Shown here one piece after another: positions 1 through 9,166 of a DNA stretch of 64,000 bases (its first letter is position 1; each line of letters begins with the position of its first letter). A program made the translations under genes and the position numbers. The notes below the pieces were generated by a model that was given only the letters and a program-made list of their open reading frames with translations, ran no database searches and was not told the DNA's origin. The stretch is from NCBI GenBank assembly GCA_028713895.1, contig JAQTNH010000001.1, forward strand, positions 822,610-886,609. The letters run 5' to 3'. Origin of the DNA: Candidatus Nanoarchaeia archaeon (GTDB lineage Archaea > Nanobdellota > Nanobdellia > CSSed11-243R1).

Positions 1-3000
1 AGGGTGTTATTTATTGAAGGCGCTGCTGTAAGGAAAGGCTTTGAATTCAGCACAGTTGCATTTGTGGAATTCTGCCAGGCTGTTGCGTTCTGGTATCCAT
101 CGCCTGCAATAACACTGCAGGTAATGTTGTCGCCTTTGTTTCCATAACCTGTGACTGAAAGGTTAAGGGCGTTTGCTGCTACAGGAAGCAGAGTGCTGTT
201 GACATACCAGCTGTAATACCAGACTGCTGTGTCGCTGTCAGCATCGCTGAAGCTCCCGTTTGTGCAGTTAATCATCTCATTTGTGTAAGGCGATGTGTTG
301 TTAATCGCTGGAATCCCGATTGAAGGAATATTGTTTGGAAAAGCGTTTACCCCTGTTGCAGAACCCTGCAGTGAGGTTGTGTCATTGCATGTTATGTTTA
401 TTGCAATCTGCGCCAGGGCTGTGCCTGTGCAGTTGAAGCGCGCCTCTTTTGTTGTTGAGTTGACTCCGCTGAAATAGACAAATGCGCAGCTTGTTGAGTT
501 TATCCGCGCGCTGTCCAAATCAGCTACGCCGTCAATGTCCGAGCAGTTTACAGTCGCATTAAAAGAATGCCCTGCTGTGAAGTTCGCGAACTCTATTGTC
601 CCTGCTGCAGGAGCGCCGCCTGTTATTGTCGCGTTGTTTGTTGAGTTGTACCAGTTTGAAAATGCTATCCCATCAGTTACGCGCTGGGAGCATCGGTATT
701 TGTCTCCAATGTTTGCGCTGATAGAGCTTAAGTCAAGCTCCTGGGTTGTTGCTGCGAGAAGTGCAGGAGTTCCTGTGATGTTCCACCATTGATACTCCCT
801 GCCTGACTCAGGGTCGCTGTTGAAATCGCTGTAAGTCCCGTTCGTACATAGAATTACTTCTGTCGCTTGAGGGCCGGAATTATTTATTGTGAACGAGCTT
901 AGAATCGGGATTGTGTTTGTTGTGAGGAATGATTCTGTTTCCGACTGGTACCATGTCCCGCCGGAGTCATTTGCCCAGACGCTCCAGGTTATGTTGACAT
1001 TGTTTGTGCCGTTGTTCTGTATTGTTATGTTGCACCAGCCAGACGAGACTGTTCCGCTTACATTGGCTTCTGCGCCTGTGTTGTTTGTCTGGATTTTGCA
1101 GCCTGAAAGCCCGTCTGCATCCTGGATGTATGCTGAATATTCTGCGCTTATATTGTGATTTGTATCGCTTACATTCAGGCTGGAGAAAGACGCGACTGCG
1201 TCCTGGACTGTCACGTTTGAGGAATTCTGCTGCGTGCCGTTCTCAAAGCTGTCGTATGGAATCACTGCACAGCTCCAGTTGTCGCCCTTGGTAAGGTTGC
1301 CTGAGAGAAGAATTGTGATGTTGCTGTTTGTGCTGTTTGAAATCCCTGCTGCTATGCCTGTGCGGTTCTGCGCCCCGTTCTTATACCAAATCCAGTAAGA
1401 ACTGAGAGTTGCATTTCCAGAATCCTCCAGGGTTGCATTGCAGTAGAGATTGTTTGCGGACGAAGGCGAGGCAGGCTCGATTGTCGGAGTTGTTGCGGAC
1501 GGAACCGCGTTTTCAAAAACTGTGCGGGTTTCAGAGATTATATTTCCTCCTGTTGAGTCATTTGCAGTTACATTGAAAACATAAGTTCCATCATCATTTG
1601 TGGGCATTGTTATGTTGCAATAAACACTTATCCCAGTTCCCACTTTTTGCATTGCATAAATTGTGCCATTCCATGTAAGATTGCAGGCGTCAATGTTGGA
1701 CCCTCCTGCTACAGAAACATTGATTGGGATTGAATTTCCAGCCATGGTTGTATTATTATATGGCGTCGGGAGCATAAACGTAACAACAGAAACTGTTAGC
1801 TGGTCTAATGTTATGTTTATTGCATCGGTGTAATCCCAGATATCCATAGAAGTGTTAAATGTAGAATTTGTTTCTCCATAAAAGGTTCCATTGGTTGCTC
1901 TTACTGTAAAATTGTCTCCTTCAATAAAACACGCATCATCCCATGCGATATACCAACCCCATCCTTTTACCGGAACCTCAGGGTCATCAACAGAGATGTT
2001 TGTGAATCCCACCCCCACATTCGCACCGGTTATTATTTTTATTGTTACGTTCGGGCAGGGTATTGTTGTGCAGTTGTAATATGTCCCATTTGAATGCTTT
2101 ACCACTCCGGTAAATGTATGCGGGACTATGCCGGGGGTTCCAGGGCATGCGCTGTCATTTACAGGCTTGCCTAATGTTCCGAACGAATCTGGCTGTTCTT
2201 CAGCGTAAACTGTTTCTTCTGCATCCCCTTTTGTAACTCCCATCTCCGCTTCAGGTATGTAAATAAATTTGCTGTCGGGCTCGGGTTCAGACATCCTTCC
2301 CTTGTCTATGAACGAGCCTGTGAATACATTTGTTAATCTTGAGCCATAAGCTATCATGAGGAAGACAGACAATCCAAGTAAAACAAAAATAGCTATTATC
2401 TTCAGGACTTTCTTCCTTTTTTGTTCCTCTTCTGAATCCTCCTTTCCAGTGTATACCATTATTATCAGGATGACTAGAATTGTGACAGAAAGAACTGTTG
2501 TAATCTCACGAACATCAGCGAAAGTGACTTCCATGAATTTCAGCGTCAAATTCTGCTCTGCCGCCCTTAGCTGGAGATATGCAACAGGAATCTCTATGTC
2601 CGGCGCAGGCTCATCAAGTTTTTCTACCCTGCTATAATCCTCTTTTGTTACCTGGGGCATTTCATAGTTATATGACGGATTGTATCCTCCACCTCCACCC
2701 ACAGCTCCTGGAGGAAGTTCTTTGACTTTGTCCAGATAAATATTGACTTCATCAGTCCCCCACTCTCCGTTTCCAAAACTATAGAAAACTCCAGATGTGC
2801 TTCCGTAATGAGTCCCGTCATCAACAATTATGCTGAATGTTTCTCCTGTAACAAAACGGGAATCATCTGTTATAAAATAAAGGCCAAGCCCGCGCAGCTC
2901 TTCAGGGACAAGCTTTGCATCATCAACCACTGCTGTTTTTGTGGCGCCCTCGTATTCCCCGGATGTTACAATTATTGTCAGTTCTGTCCCTGCTTTTGCC

Positions 3001-3119
3001 GGACTGCCATCTTCCATGAAAACAGCGCCCAATACCATATGTGGAAAAATTTCCGCAGCAAAGCCTGCGCTAATCGCAAATAAGCAAAGTACAAGCAGTA
3101 TAACTATCCTGTTTTTCAT
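1..3119 (-). CDS. large Asn-rich surface protein with Ig-like repeats (partial)
   Basis: An open frame runs leftward from an ATG at 3119 to the window edge without a stop, so the C-terminus is outside. The N-terminus is a signal peptide (MKNR, hydrophobic stretch, then AISAGFAA). A Gly-rich linker follows, then a proline/acid-rich part with two hydrophobic segments (around residues 200 and 240, VTILVILIMVYT and KIIAIFVLLGLSVFLMI). The rest is a long chain of Asn/Ser/Thr-rich repeats with many N-x-S/T sequons and recurring Cys pairs, as in Ig-like or PKD-like surface domains. It probably displays these domains outside the membrane. Its ATG overlaps the stop of the upstream surface gene (ATGA), which suggests co-translation. 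The specific role is unknown. Confidence 0.75.
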   Translation of the reverse strand, partial: MKNRIVILLVLCLFAISAGFAAEIFPHMVLGAVFMEDGSPAKAGTELTIIVTSGEYEGATKTAVVDDAKLVPEELRGLGLYFITDDSRFVTGETFSIIVDDGTHYGSTSGVFYSFGNGEWGTDEVNIYLDKVKELPPGAVGGGGGYNPSYNYEMPQVTKEDYSRVEKLDEPAPDIEIPVAYLQLRAAEQNLTLKFMEVTFADVREITTVLSVTILVILIIMVYTGKEDSEEEQKRKKVLKIIAIFVLLGLSVFLMIAYGSRLTNVFTGSFIDKGRMSEPEPDSKFIYIPEAEMGVTKGDAEETVYAEEQPDSFGTLGKPVNDSACPGTPGIVPHTFTGVVKHSNGTYYNCTTIPCPNVTIKIITGANVGVGFTNISVDDPEVPVKGWGWYIAWDDACFIEGDNFTVRATNGTFYGETNSTFNTSMDIWDYTDAINITLDQLTVSVVTFMLPTPYNNTTMAGNSIPINVSVAGGSNIDACNLTWNGTIYAMQKVGTGISVYCNITMPTNDDGTYVFNVTANDSTGGNIISETRTVFENAVPSATTPTIEPASPSSANNLYCNATLEDSGNATLSSYWIWYKNGAQNRTGIAAGISNSTNSNITILLSGNLTKGDNWSCAVIPYDSFENGTQQNSSNVTVQDAVASFSSLNVSDTNHNISAEYSAYIQDADGLSGCKIQTNNTGAEANVSGTVSSGWCNITIQNNGTNNVNITWSVWANDSGGTWYQSETESFLTTNTIPILSSFTINNSGPQATEVILCTNGTYSDFNSDPESGREYQWWNITGTPALLAATTQELDLSSISANIGDKYRCSQRVTDGIAFSNWYNSTNNATITGGAPAAGTIEFANFTAGHSFNATVNCSDIDGVADLDSARINSTSCAFVYFSGVNSTTKEARFNCTGTALAQIAINITCNDTTSLQGSATGVNAFPNNIPSIGIPAINNTSPYTNEMINCTNGSFSDADSDTAVWYYSWYVNSTLLPVAANALNLSVTGYGNKGDNITCSVIAGDGYQNATAWQNSTNATVLNSKPFLTAAPSINNT

Positions 3120-4162
3120 GTTCGCCTTACATTCCCCTCATAAGTCCATACTGTATTTTCGTCTGTCCTTAGCCAGTATCCGTATCCAGGCTCAAACTTG
3201 TCAAACTGTCCTGCCCAGGCGTCTATGCGGAAGACTGTGGCTCCAAGATAGATTACTGTGTCAAAGTCCCCTGTTGCGTCATCTCTTCGGTCTATCCTGG
3301 TTATGTTATAATCAGTTAATGTATTTGGCACCACATCCTCAATTTTTTCGCGCGTTACAGATTCCCATCCGACAAAGTTTCCAACTGATGTTGTATTGTA
3401 AAGCTGTTTTGTCCTGTTCTCAACCCTTACTTCGCCTACAGCCGGGAACTTGTACGGCCTTGATACTTTAATCCAGTACCCAAACCCAGGGTCAACTGTG
3501 CTGAACTGTCCAATCCACTGGTCCAGGTGAAAAACAGTTGCTCCAAGATAAACTGCAGCTTCAAAATCCCCTGTTGTATCGTTTCGTCTGAACAACAGTG
3601 TTGCATAATAGTCTGATTCATTCTGTACAAATACTTCTTTTATTGTTCTGTTAAGGGACTCAACAGGGATGGATACCATGTTGTATCCCCCTGACGTATT
3701 ATACAATTGTCTTGCGAGTATCCCCCATGTTTTGTTGTTGTCATCCTGAAGGTCATATGATGCATTTGCACGAAGCAGGTAATAGAGCTCATTGAAACTG
3801 CTTGCATTGGTTTCAACGATGGTGAGAGTTGTGTTTGGAAGCGTCAGGTTTGGAACGCTAAAATCAAAGCCTGCAGAATAATTTGGAGTTGTATACAAAA
3901 TATAATTTGCAACATCAGTGCTGTTTGAAGGAGTCCAGTTAAGACGCACGCTTACATTTTCAAAGTCTATACGGCCTTCAACCCATACAGTTAAATTTGG
4001 AGGCGCTGGAGGTCCCAGGACGAATAATGTTGTTGAAACCGGGTAAAAACCCGTTATTTTGTCCATAAACGCTGCAAATGGCGTGAAAATTAGGAAGATT
4101 AAAACTACGTTTATTATAATCAAGCCTACCAAAACGTAGGTTCCAATTTTATTGGAATTCAT
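3116..4162 (-). CDS. membrane-anchored surface protein with FN3-like domain and tandem repeat
   Basis: One N-terminal membrane anchor (VLVGLIIINVVLIFLIF) is followed by an extracellular region: a fibronectin type III-like segment (PPAPPNLTVWVEG through LRANAS), then two diverged copies of a domain of about 90 residues. Both copies contain RRxDxTGDFxxxxYLGATVF, then DxWxGQF and GxGYW. N-glycosylation sequons are frequent. The frame is open back to 4225. A box TTTATATAA would start transcription near 4210, below that ATG, and a second box TTTAAT lies about 25 bases before the ATG at 4162, so I place the start there as leaderless; 4204 is also possible. It overlaps the next surface gene by ATGA and is probably co-expressed with it. 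Confidence 0.65.
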   Translation of the reverse strand: MNSNKIGTYVLVGLIIINVVLIFLIFTPFAAFMDKITGFYPVSTTLFVLGPPAPPNLTVWVEGRIDFENVSVRLNWTPSNSTDVANYILYTTPNYSAGFDFSVPNLTLPNTTLTIVETNASSFNELYYLLRANASYDLQDDNNKTWGILARQLYNTSGGYNMVSIPVESLNRTIKEVFVQNESDYYATLLFRRNDTTGDFEAAVYLGATVFHLDQWIGQFSTVDPGFGYWIKVSRPYKFPAVGEVRVENRTKQLYNTTSVGNFVGWESVTREKIEDVVPNTLTDYNITRIDRRDDATGDFDTVIYLGATVFRIDAWAGQFDKFEPGYGYWLRTDENTVWTYEGNVRRT

Positions 4163-4229
4163 AATATAGTAATGACAAAGTTGGATTAAATGCTTTTCCC
4201 ACATCTTTTTTAGGCGTGTTTTCATAAAA

Positions 4230-4241
4230 AATTATATAAAT
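4230..4241. promoter_or_regulatory. shared TATA box between divergent genes
   Basis: AATTATATAAAT is centred about 28 bases before the ATG at 4263, as expected for a leaderless transcript of the signal peptidase gene. Read on the other strand the same near-palindromic box could serve the leftward surface gene. This is inferred from spacing and sequence only. Confidence 0.5.
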
Positions 4242-4262
4242 GACTACTCCTTTGCAGATTTG

Positions 4263-4634
4263 ATGATTAAGCGAACTATTTTCTTGACGCTTGTGGCAGG
4301 ATTAGCAATCGCTTTGCTGCTCCAAACCCAGCCAGACACAGCAGAACCCATATCTCTTGACAAAAACCAGTCAGTGTTTGTTGAACTGACAGGCTACAGC
4401 ATGTATCCGACAATCAAGGACGGAGAAACAAAGCCGTGCGAAGTTGAAAATGATTATTGCATCGGAGATGTTGTTGCATTCCAGTGCAAGAACCAGGTTG
4501 TAAGCCACAGGATTGTCGGAGAAATGTTCGGGAAGTATGTGACAAAAGGCGACAATAATGTTATGCCTGATTTGGGGCTTGTGGATTCCTCAGAAATTTT
4601 GTGCAAGGTTCAGACTAGTGCCGGAATCCAATAA
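4263..4634 (+). CDS. type I signal peptidase, ER/archaeal Ser-His type
   Basis: This 123-residue S26-family peptidase has an N-terminal membrane segment (about residues 5-21). The catalytic serine lies in GYSMYPTI (Ser46) and a histidine in VSHRIVG (His82) replaces the bacterial lysine, as in Sec11 and archaeal enzymes. The conserved TKGDNN (94-99) and a following Asp complete the fold. It would remove signal peptides from secreted proteins at the outer membrane face, and three secreted or anchored surface genes lie in this window. An in-frame TTG lies one codon upstream, but the ATG fits the TATA box spacing for a leaderless start. It is compact for the family, with little beyond the catalytic core. 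Confidence 0.85.
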   Translation: MIKRTIFLTLVAGLAIALLLQTQPDTAEPISLDKNQSVFVELTGYSMYPTIKDGETKPCEVENDYCIGDVVAFQCKNQVVSHRIVGEMFGKYVTKGDNNVMPDLGLVDSSEILCKVQTSAGIQ

Positions 4635-4670
4635 ACTTAAAAACACGTATATTCTGCAAAATATAAGTGG

Positions 4671-4679
4671 TGGGGTTCT
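4671..4679 (+). promoter_or_regulatory. upstream motif TGGGGTTCT, copy 1
   Basis: TGGGGTTCT preceded by GG lies 23 bases before the ATG of the RNase Z-like gene. A TATA-like box (CTTAAAAACA, near 4636) would put the transcript start at about 4665, so the motif would be at the very 5' end of the mRNA. It is one of five copies in the window, all just upstream of a start codon and in sense orientation. Confidence 0.5.
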
Positions 4680-4702
4680 AGAATTAAATAGACTGATGTT
4701 AA

Positions 4703-5446
4703 ATGAAAATCAAATTTCATGGCGTATCAAACGGCTATGCTTACGAAAACCAAAATTTGGGATGTATTTGTTTAGATGATAAAATCCTTTTAGATTGTGG
4801 CATAACAAATTTTCCACGACCTTATTTTGATAGCTTAGATGCATTATTTTTGTCCCATGGGCATAAAGATCACATAGTTGGCATAAGCTCGCTTACATTG
4901 GGCTTAGCTGTTGAAACAGACAGAAAAGCAAGAAAAGAAAGGGATTTTTGCATCTACAGTCCTGCAGGCATAAAAGAAAAAATAGAAGACCGTATTGACA
5001 GTACATACAAAGACAGAGTAGGAATCATCGAATTAAATCCAGGAGATAAATTCAGATTTTTGGATGAATACGAAATAAAAACTGCCAAAGTAGAGCACAA
5101 GGGAGATTGTTTAGCATACAGATTTGAGAAAGACGGAAAAAGTTTTGTTTATACTGGCGATGCTGTACCGTCTCAAGAAGTAATCGACCTTTCAAAAAAT
5201 GTTGATGTATTAATACATGAAGCCAGCTTTGTAAACAAATTCAAAGAAAAGGCAAGCAGCTGGAAACACTCGACTTCTGAACAAGCAGCAGAGGTTGCAC
5301 AAAAGTCTGGTGCAAAAACACTGATTTTAACATTAATCTCACCTCATGTACGGCTGAATAATATGGAAGAATACCTGACTGAAGCACAAAATGTCTTTCT
5401 TGGCAAAATTATTATTGCATCTGAAGGCTTGATTTATGAGTTATAG
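4703..5446 (+). CDS. metallo-beta-lactamase fold hydrolase, RNase Z-like
   Basis: This 247-residue protein has the zinc motif HGHKDH (52-57), the later His (VEHKGD), an Asp motif (YTGDAVPS) and the RNase Z-type segment IHEASF...KHSTSEQAA. RNase Z cuts tRNA precursors at the 3' end, and the window's tRNAs do not encode CCA, so such an activity is needed. The final family motif, normally LTHFSPR with a zinc-binding His, reads LTLISPHVR here, so that His is replaced by Leu. This could be a diverged RNase Z or a related hydrolase of other function. The start is the ATG preceding KIKFHG, which matches family N-termini. Confidence 0.7.
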   Translation: MKIKFHGVSNGYAYENQNLGCICLDDKILLDCGITNFPRPYFDSLDALFLSHGHKDHIVGISSLTLGLAVETDRKARKERDFCIYSPAGIKEKIEDRIDSTYKDRVGIIELNPGDKFRFLDEYEIKTAKVEHKGDCLAYRFEKDGKSFVYTGDAVPSQEVIDLSKNVDVLIHEASFVNKFKEKASSWKHSTSEQAAEVAQKSGAKTLILTLISPHVRLNNMEEYLTEAQNVFLGKIIIASEGLIYEL

Positions 5447-5535
5447 TGATGTTGTTTGATATTTCAGTAAGTTTCAAAGTCTTGGGGGCACGGTTCGTAC
5501 TTTAAAAATGAATAGTTAGAAGCAAGATGTTCCCG

Positions 5536-6624
5536 CTAAGCTTTGTCAAACAATTCCCTGAGCTTGCTGATTGACGCATTTGTGCGGATGCCTTTGTCTG
5601 AGAAGTGCGTGCGCGAAACCAAAAAGCCGATTTCATTCAGCTTCTTAATTACAGCATCTGTCCTGGGCTCGATTTTTGCGAATTCCATTATCTCAAAATA
5701 GTAAGGAATATTTATCCTGGATTCTTCCATGAGCACAGCAAGAAAATTATGATATTTTGTCCTGCCAAACACCTTAATCTGCTCGCTTTCCATCTGTTTC
5801 ACCAGCTCTTCGTTCCATAAACTGCCAAGATACAGGGGGCCTGCTGACTGGAGCTTGCCTCCGCAGCCGCAGCTCTGCTGAAAATTGAACCCGCTTGAGA
5901 ACCGCGCTTTGCATTTTTCGCAGAAGTGTATGAACCCAATCTGTTTCATCAGCTCGTCTGCATGCGAGCGCCTGTGCTGGAAATAAATCCTGTAATAGTG
6001 CTGGGTTGCATGCGCAAAAATCGGAGTGAGCGATACGTTCCATTTTGCAGCGAGCTCGATAACTGCTTTCGCCAGAATGCGCAGCCCGAACTCATGCGAA
6101 ATTTTTGTGTGATAGGGGACTGAGCCGTACTTTTTCATGCAGGTGTACTTGTAAACCCCGTAAAGAGGCGCTGTGTCTGTTGCAGTGACTGCGAGAATCC
6201 CGTTCTTGTCCAGGCGCTTTATGCTGTTGAACACGAAGTTGATTGGAGAGCCGAACGGGTCAATGTCAATGAAATCAAACTTGTCGTATGACTGGGCGAG
6301 AAAGCGGTTTGCGTCGAGATTGTAAACCTTTGATTTGAGCTTATTGATTTTAAGATTCTTTTTCAGGACCTTGACAGCGTCCTTGCTGACTTCGTTGAAT
6401 GTGACTTTGCATCCTGCTTCCTTTGCAAGGCGGATACCTCTTGCGCCTGATGCAGCCAAAAGGTCAAGAACTGTTTTCTTTTTTGCGGCTTTCACAAGGA
6501 GCACAGACAGGTCGCGGTCAAACTCCTTCGCAGGGTTGTAAAAAACTTCAAGCTCTTTTGAAATCTTTGCGCCTTTGCTTACATAAAGCGCTGCTTTCCC
6601 CTCAGAAATCTTTTCGAGCTTCAT
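5536..6624 (-). CDS. trm1: tRNA (guanine26-N2)-dimethyltransferase Trm1
   Basis: This 362-residue protein matches archaeal Trm1 in length and order of motifs: SAM-binding LDLLAASGARGIR (53-65), catalytic region DIDPFGSP (120-127), then a C-terminal zinc-finger region (CEKC near 235 and CGCGG) and a winged-helix end (RTNASISKLRELF). It methylates G26 of tRNA twice, using SAM. It is the last gene of a leftward run and starts 1 base after the stop of the gene at 6626. Confidence 0.93.
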   Translation of the reverse strand: MKLEKISEGKAALYVSKGAKISKELEVFYNPAKEFDRDLSVLLVKAAKKKTVLDLLAASGARGIRLAKEAGCKVTFNEVSKDAVKVLKKNLKINKLKSKVYNLDANRFLAQSYDKFDFIDIDPFGSPINFVFNSIKRLDKNGILAVTATDTAPLYGVYKYTCMKKYGSVPYHTKISHEFGLRILAKAVIELAAKWNVSLTPIFAHATQHYYRIYFQHRRSHADELMKQIGFIHFCEKCKARFSSGFNFQQSCGCGGKLQSAGPLYLGSLWNEELVKQMESEQIKVFGRTKYHNFLAVLMEESRINIPYYFEIMEFAKIEPRTDAVIKKLNEIGFLVSRTHFSDKGIRTNASISKLRELFDKA

Positions 6625-6625
6625 G

Positions 6626-7090
6626 TTAACCCTTTACCGATGCATAGGGCCTGTCCCATGCTTCATCAGAGAGCCCGTCATAAACTGTAGAATTTTTATC
6701 AATGTCCTGTTTTGGTGCACTATCCACAGGCAGCAGAATCTCGTATATCCTGTTCATTCTCCAAACCCTCCACAGGATGTCCCATTTTGTTCCCGGACAT
6801 CGCGAGCCTGGCGGAAGCGTAGTTTCTTCCCTGTATGTATCCAGGATGCCCACGCCAAATGATGAATCTCTTGTAATAAATTCCGCGATGCTAAACAAAT
6901 CCCTGACTTTAGGGGGTAACCCATTGTCCACAAATCTGTCGCTGTATCCAAAAAAATGGATGATGTCCTCTGCAGATTTTTTCGCATCTTCTCTCTGCAC
7001 GCCAACTTTTTCAAATACGCGTTCAAGAATAGAAAGCGAAACTATGCCTGTTCTTTCGAGTTCGGAAACAAGGTCATAGTCACTTTTCAT
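6626..7090 (-). CDS. hypothetical protein
   Basis: This 154-residue soluble protein is not one I recognise. The first 75 residues look helical (SELERTGIVSLSILERVFEKVGVQREDAKKSAEDIIHFFGY in outline), and the C-terminal half contains Cys and Trp (RCPGTKWDILWRVWRMNRI). It sits 2 bases from the nucleotidyltransferase gene upstream and 1 base from trm1 downstream, so it is almost certainly in the same transcript. Confidence 0.6.
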   Translation of the reverse strand: MKSDYDLVSELERTGIVSLSILERVFEKVGVQREDAKKSAEDIIHFFGYSDRFVDNGLPPKVRDLFSIAEFITRDSSFGVGILDTYREETTLPPGSRCPGTKWDILWRVWRMNRIYEILLPVDSAPKQDIDKNSTVYDGLSDEAWDRPYASVKG

Positions 7091-7092
7091 TT

Positions 7093-8157
7093 TTACCTCT
7101 GGCCGAGCTGCTCCTTGAGCTCCTCTGCCTTGTTTGCCTCGTCTTTTGACAAGTCAACGTCAGTGGGGCGCTTTAGCTCGAGCTTTTTTCCGTTTTTCTT
7201 TGCCTCGACAGCCTCGTAGAGGTATGATTCGCCTTTGTCCTTGCGGATTTTTTTGAGAAGCTCTTCCATTTTTGCGACAAATTCCTTTGTGTCTTTCAGC
7301 AGCTTGTCCCATTCAGCGCCGCTGAATGTTTTTTTGTCCTGGTGCTCAATATCCTTGTAGCATTTAACAACATCATGCGCCATGTCAGCGTATTTTTCAG
7401 GTGCAAGCTTGTGCTCATTGACAACTATCCTGCGCACGAACTCAGGGGTTTCGCTTGGCGAAGGAGGGCGGTAGCCGAGCTCCATCAAAACAGCCTGCGC
7501 TGAAGAGACAACTGCCTGCTCCAAATCATAGCTGAGCTTTGTAATCATTGTATTCTCCCCCAAGCTCAGGATTTCCTTTGCTATGCTTATGTGCTTGTCA
7601 ATTGTTTCCTTGCTGGGCTTTATGTTTCCCATGCGCATAAGCATCTGCAATGGCATGAAAAAGCCGGAATCGTAAATTATGATTCCGTCGCGCAGAACAT
7701 TGTAGATAACCGGGTTTCCTTCCATAACATACTGCCAGAACTCTGTCAGAAGGTATGGCTGCGGGTGTATTTTCTTTGAAATCGGGTAGCCCATTTCAAG
7801 AAGCCGCTGGAAAAGCTTGTCCTTGAGCTCTGAGCGGGTCATGCGCTGGACATCTGTGTCGTCAACAATTATTGCGATATCAATGTCGTGCGATTTTATC
7901 TTTTTTGAGACTGTTATTTTGGTTTTTTTGCTGCCGAATATTGCAACGGATTTGATATAGCGCGTGAACTTTCCTATCACTGCCTTGGTGTAGTTTTCTA
8001 TTGCCTTGGCATCATCCTTGTCAAGGTATTTTGAAAGCATCTCTGTTATCGGGGAGGGCCCTCCTTCCTGTGCTGGCTTGTCCTGAGCCTGTGGTTCAGC
8101 TGTTTCTTCGTGTTTTTCGAGCCTTTTGGCTGTTTTCTTAAGTGTTTTTCGTGACAT
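7093..8157 (-). CDS. nucleotidyltransferase-fold protein with helical C-terminal domain
   Basis: A charged N-terminal tail of about 40 residues precedes a Pol beta-type nucleotidyltransferase domain: FGSKKTK, then DIDIAIIVDD. The expected third acidic strand position reads IHPQPYLL, so full activity is uncertain. The C-terminal half is helical (QAVLMELGYRPPSP) and could be HEPN-like. It is a clear paralogue of the gene at 9167-9985, sharing GFFxPLQMLxRxGxIxP and PPSPE. The start is the ATG at 8157 because AAAGGGTGA lies 5 bases before it; the frame is open to 8235. The substrate is unknown. Confidence 0.7.
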   Translation of the reverse strand: MSRKTLKKTAKRLEKHEETAEPQAQDKPAQEGGPSPITEMLSKYLDKDDAKAIENYTKAVIGKFTRYIKSVAIFGSKKTKITVSKKIKSHDIDIAIIVDDTDVQRMTRSELKDKLFQRLLEMGYPISKKIHPQPYLLTEFWQYVMEGNPVIYNVLRDGIIIYDSGFFMPLQMLMRMGNIKPSKETIDKHISIAKEILSLGENTMITKLSYDLEQAVVSSAQAVLMELGYRPPSPSETPEFVRRIVVNEHKLAPEKYADMAHDVVKCYKDIEHQDKKTFSGAEWDKLLKDTKEFVAKMEELLKKIRKDKGESYLYEAVEAKKNGKKLELKRPTDVDLSKDEANKAEELKEQLGQR

Positions 8158-8239
8158 TAGTTTCACCCTTTGTTTAAAAAATAAGCGGATAGAGGTATTT
8201 AAATATGTGCTTTTAAATGCCGGAGCCCAACCCAAAAGC

Positions 8240-8250
8240 TTATAAATACC
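8240..8250 (+). promoter_or_regulatory. TATA box for the gene at 8309
   Basis: AAAAGCTTATAAATACC is a textbook archaeal BRE/TATA element. It would start transcription near 8274, giving a leader of about 35 bases that contains AGTAGTAAATATAAGG and GGGGTG before the ATG. Confidence 0.65.
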
Positions 8251-8308
8251 CTTTGACTATTAATTATCACTATAAAGTAGTAAATATAAGGTTAGGGGTG
8301 TAATCAAA

Positions 8309-9157
8309 ATGGCAAAATCTGAGAAAAAGGAACAACAGATTAACATGGCTCAATATAACGATTTGGTTACTAAGGTTTCTAACAGTTTGCTTAATACCCA
8401 TCTTTACAATGCTTACAAAGACAATAAACTGAATGCTGAAACTGCAAGGAGCTTTCCGCAAATTATAGCAAAATGCGCCAATGCTTTAAACCCTGACGTT
8501 GTTTTTACAGATGATAAGGTAAACGCAGCCTTACAGAACCCTGAGATAGGGCCTGAAGGCCTTGCAAGGGATGCAAACGGTTTCCTTAATGACTACCTTT
8601 ATGATGTCGGAGGAGATGTCCAGACAAATCTTGATTCCTTGATTGTGCCTGGATTCAAGAAAAGCGTTGCAGACTCGCAATTGCCTTATGACTCATACTT
8701 TATTTTGAAACATATTGCTGGGGCAGCGGGCGTGGCTGTTGATGAAGAAAAATTGATGGATAAAACACTGAAAGACTATCTTACAATAAAAACTTCAACA
8801 GGCAAAAACGTCCCAGAATTCAAAGCAGCACTTGACTCACTTGTTGGCGCTTACATTGACAAGAAAGTAAGCTCATTAAAAACAACCGATGCAGAGAAGA
8901 AACGTGAAAGATGGTACCTTGAGAAATACTCAAAATACATGACTTCAGGAATGTACAATGAAGCTGTAGTCTACTTTGGCAAAACAAGCAAGATAACTGA
9001 ACTGAACGCAAAATATGCTGAAGCAATAGGAAACTGCAATGACAACAAGAACAAACTCAGTGCAATAGCCGGCTATGAAACCGAATACAACAAATCGGTT
9101 GAACGAGCCAATGAGCAGGCTAAACAGCAAAAACCACAAAAATCAGAGGATGATTAA
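8309..9157 (+). CDS. hypothetical helical protein
   Basis: This 282-residue protein is rich in Lys, Ala and Asn, with no signal peptide or membrane segment, and is predicted mostly helical with a charged C-terminal tail (KQQKPQKSEDD). I do not recognise a family. It is the only rightward gene inside an otherwise leftward cluster (6.6-13.8 kb) and has its own strong promoter. Its leader (AGTAGT, then AGG and GGGGTGTAA) resembles those of the hypothetical genes at 32352, 62279 and 63756. Confidence 0.65.
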   Translation: MAKSEKKEQQINMAQYNDLVTKVSNSLLNTHLYNAYKDNKLNAETARSFPQIIAKCANALNPDVVFTDDKVNAALQNPEIGPEGLARDANGFLNDYLYDVGGDVQTNLDSLIVPGFKKSVADSQLPYDSYFILKHIAGAAGVAVDEEKLMDKTLKDYLTIKTSTGKNVPEFKAALDSLVGAYIDKKVSSLKTTDAEKKRERWYLEKYSKYMTSGMYNEAVVYFGKTSKITELNAKYAEAIGNCNDNKNKLSAIAGYETEYNKSVERANEQAKQQKPQKSEDD

Positions 9158-9166
9158 TCCTCCTTA

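Noticed and set aside
4671-4679. TGGGGTTCT motif as a plain Shine-Dalgarno site
   Set aside because: It lies 10-23 bases from the starts, and separate GGTGA sites follow in at least three of the five cases.
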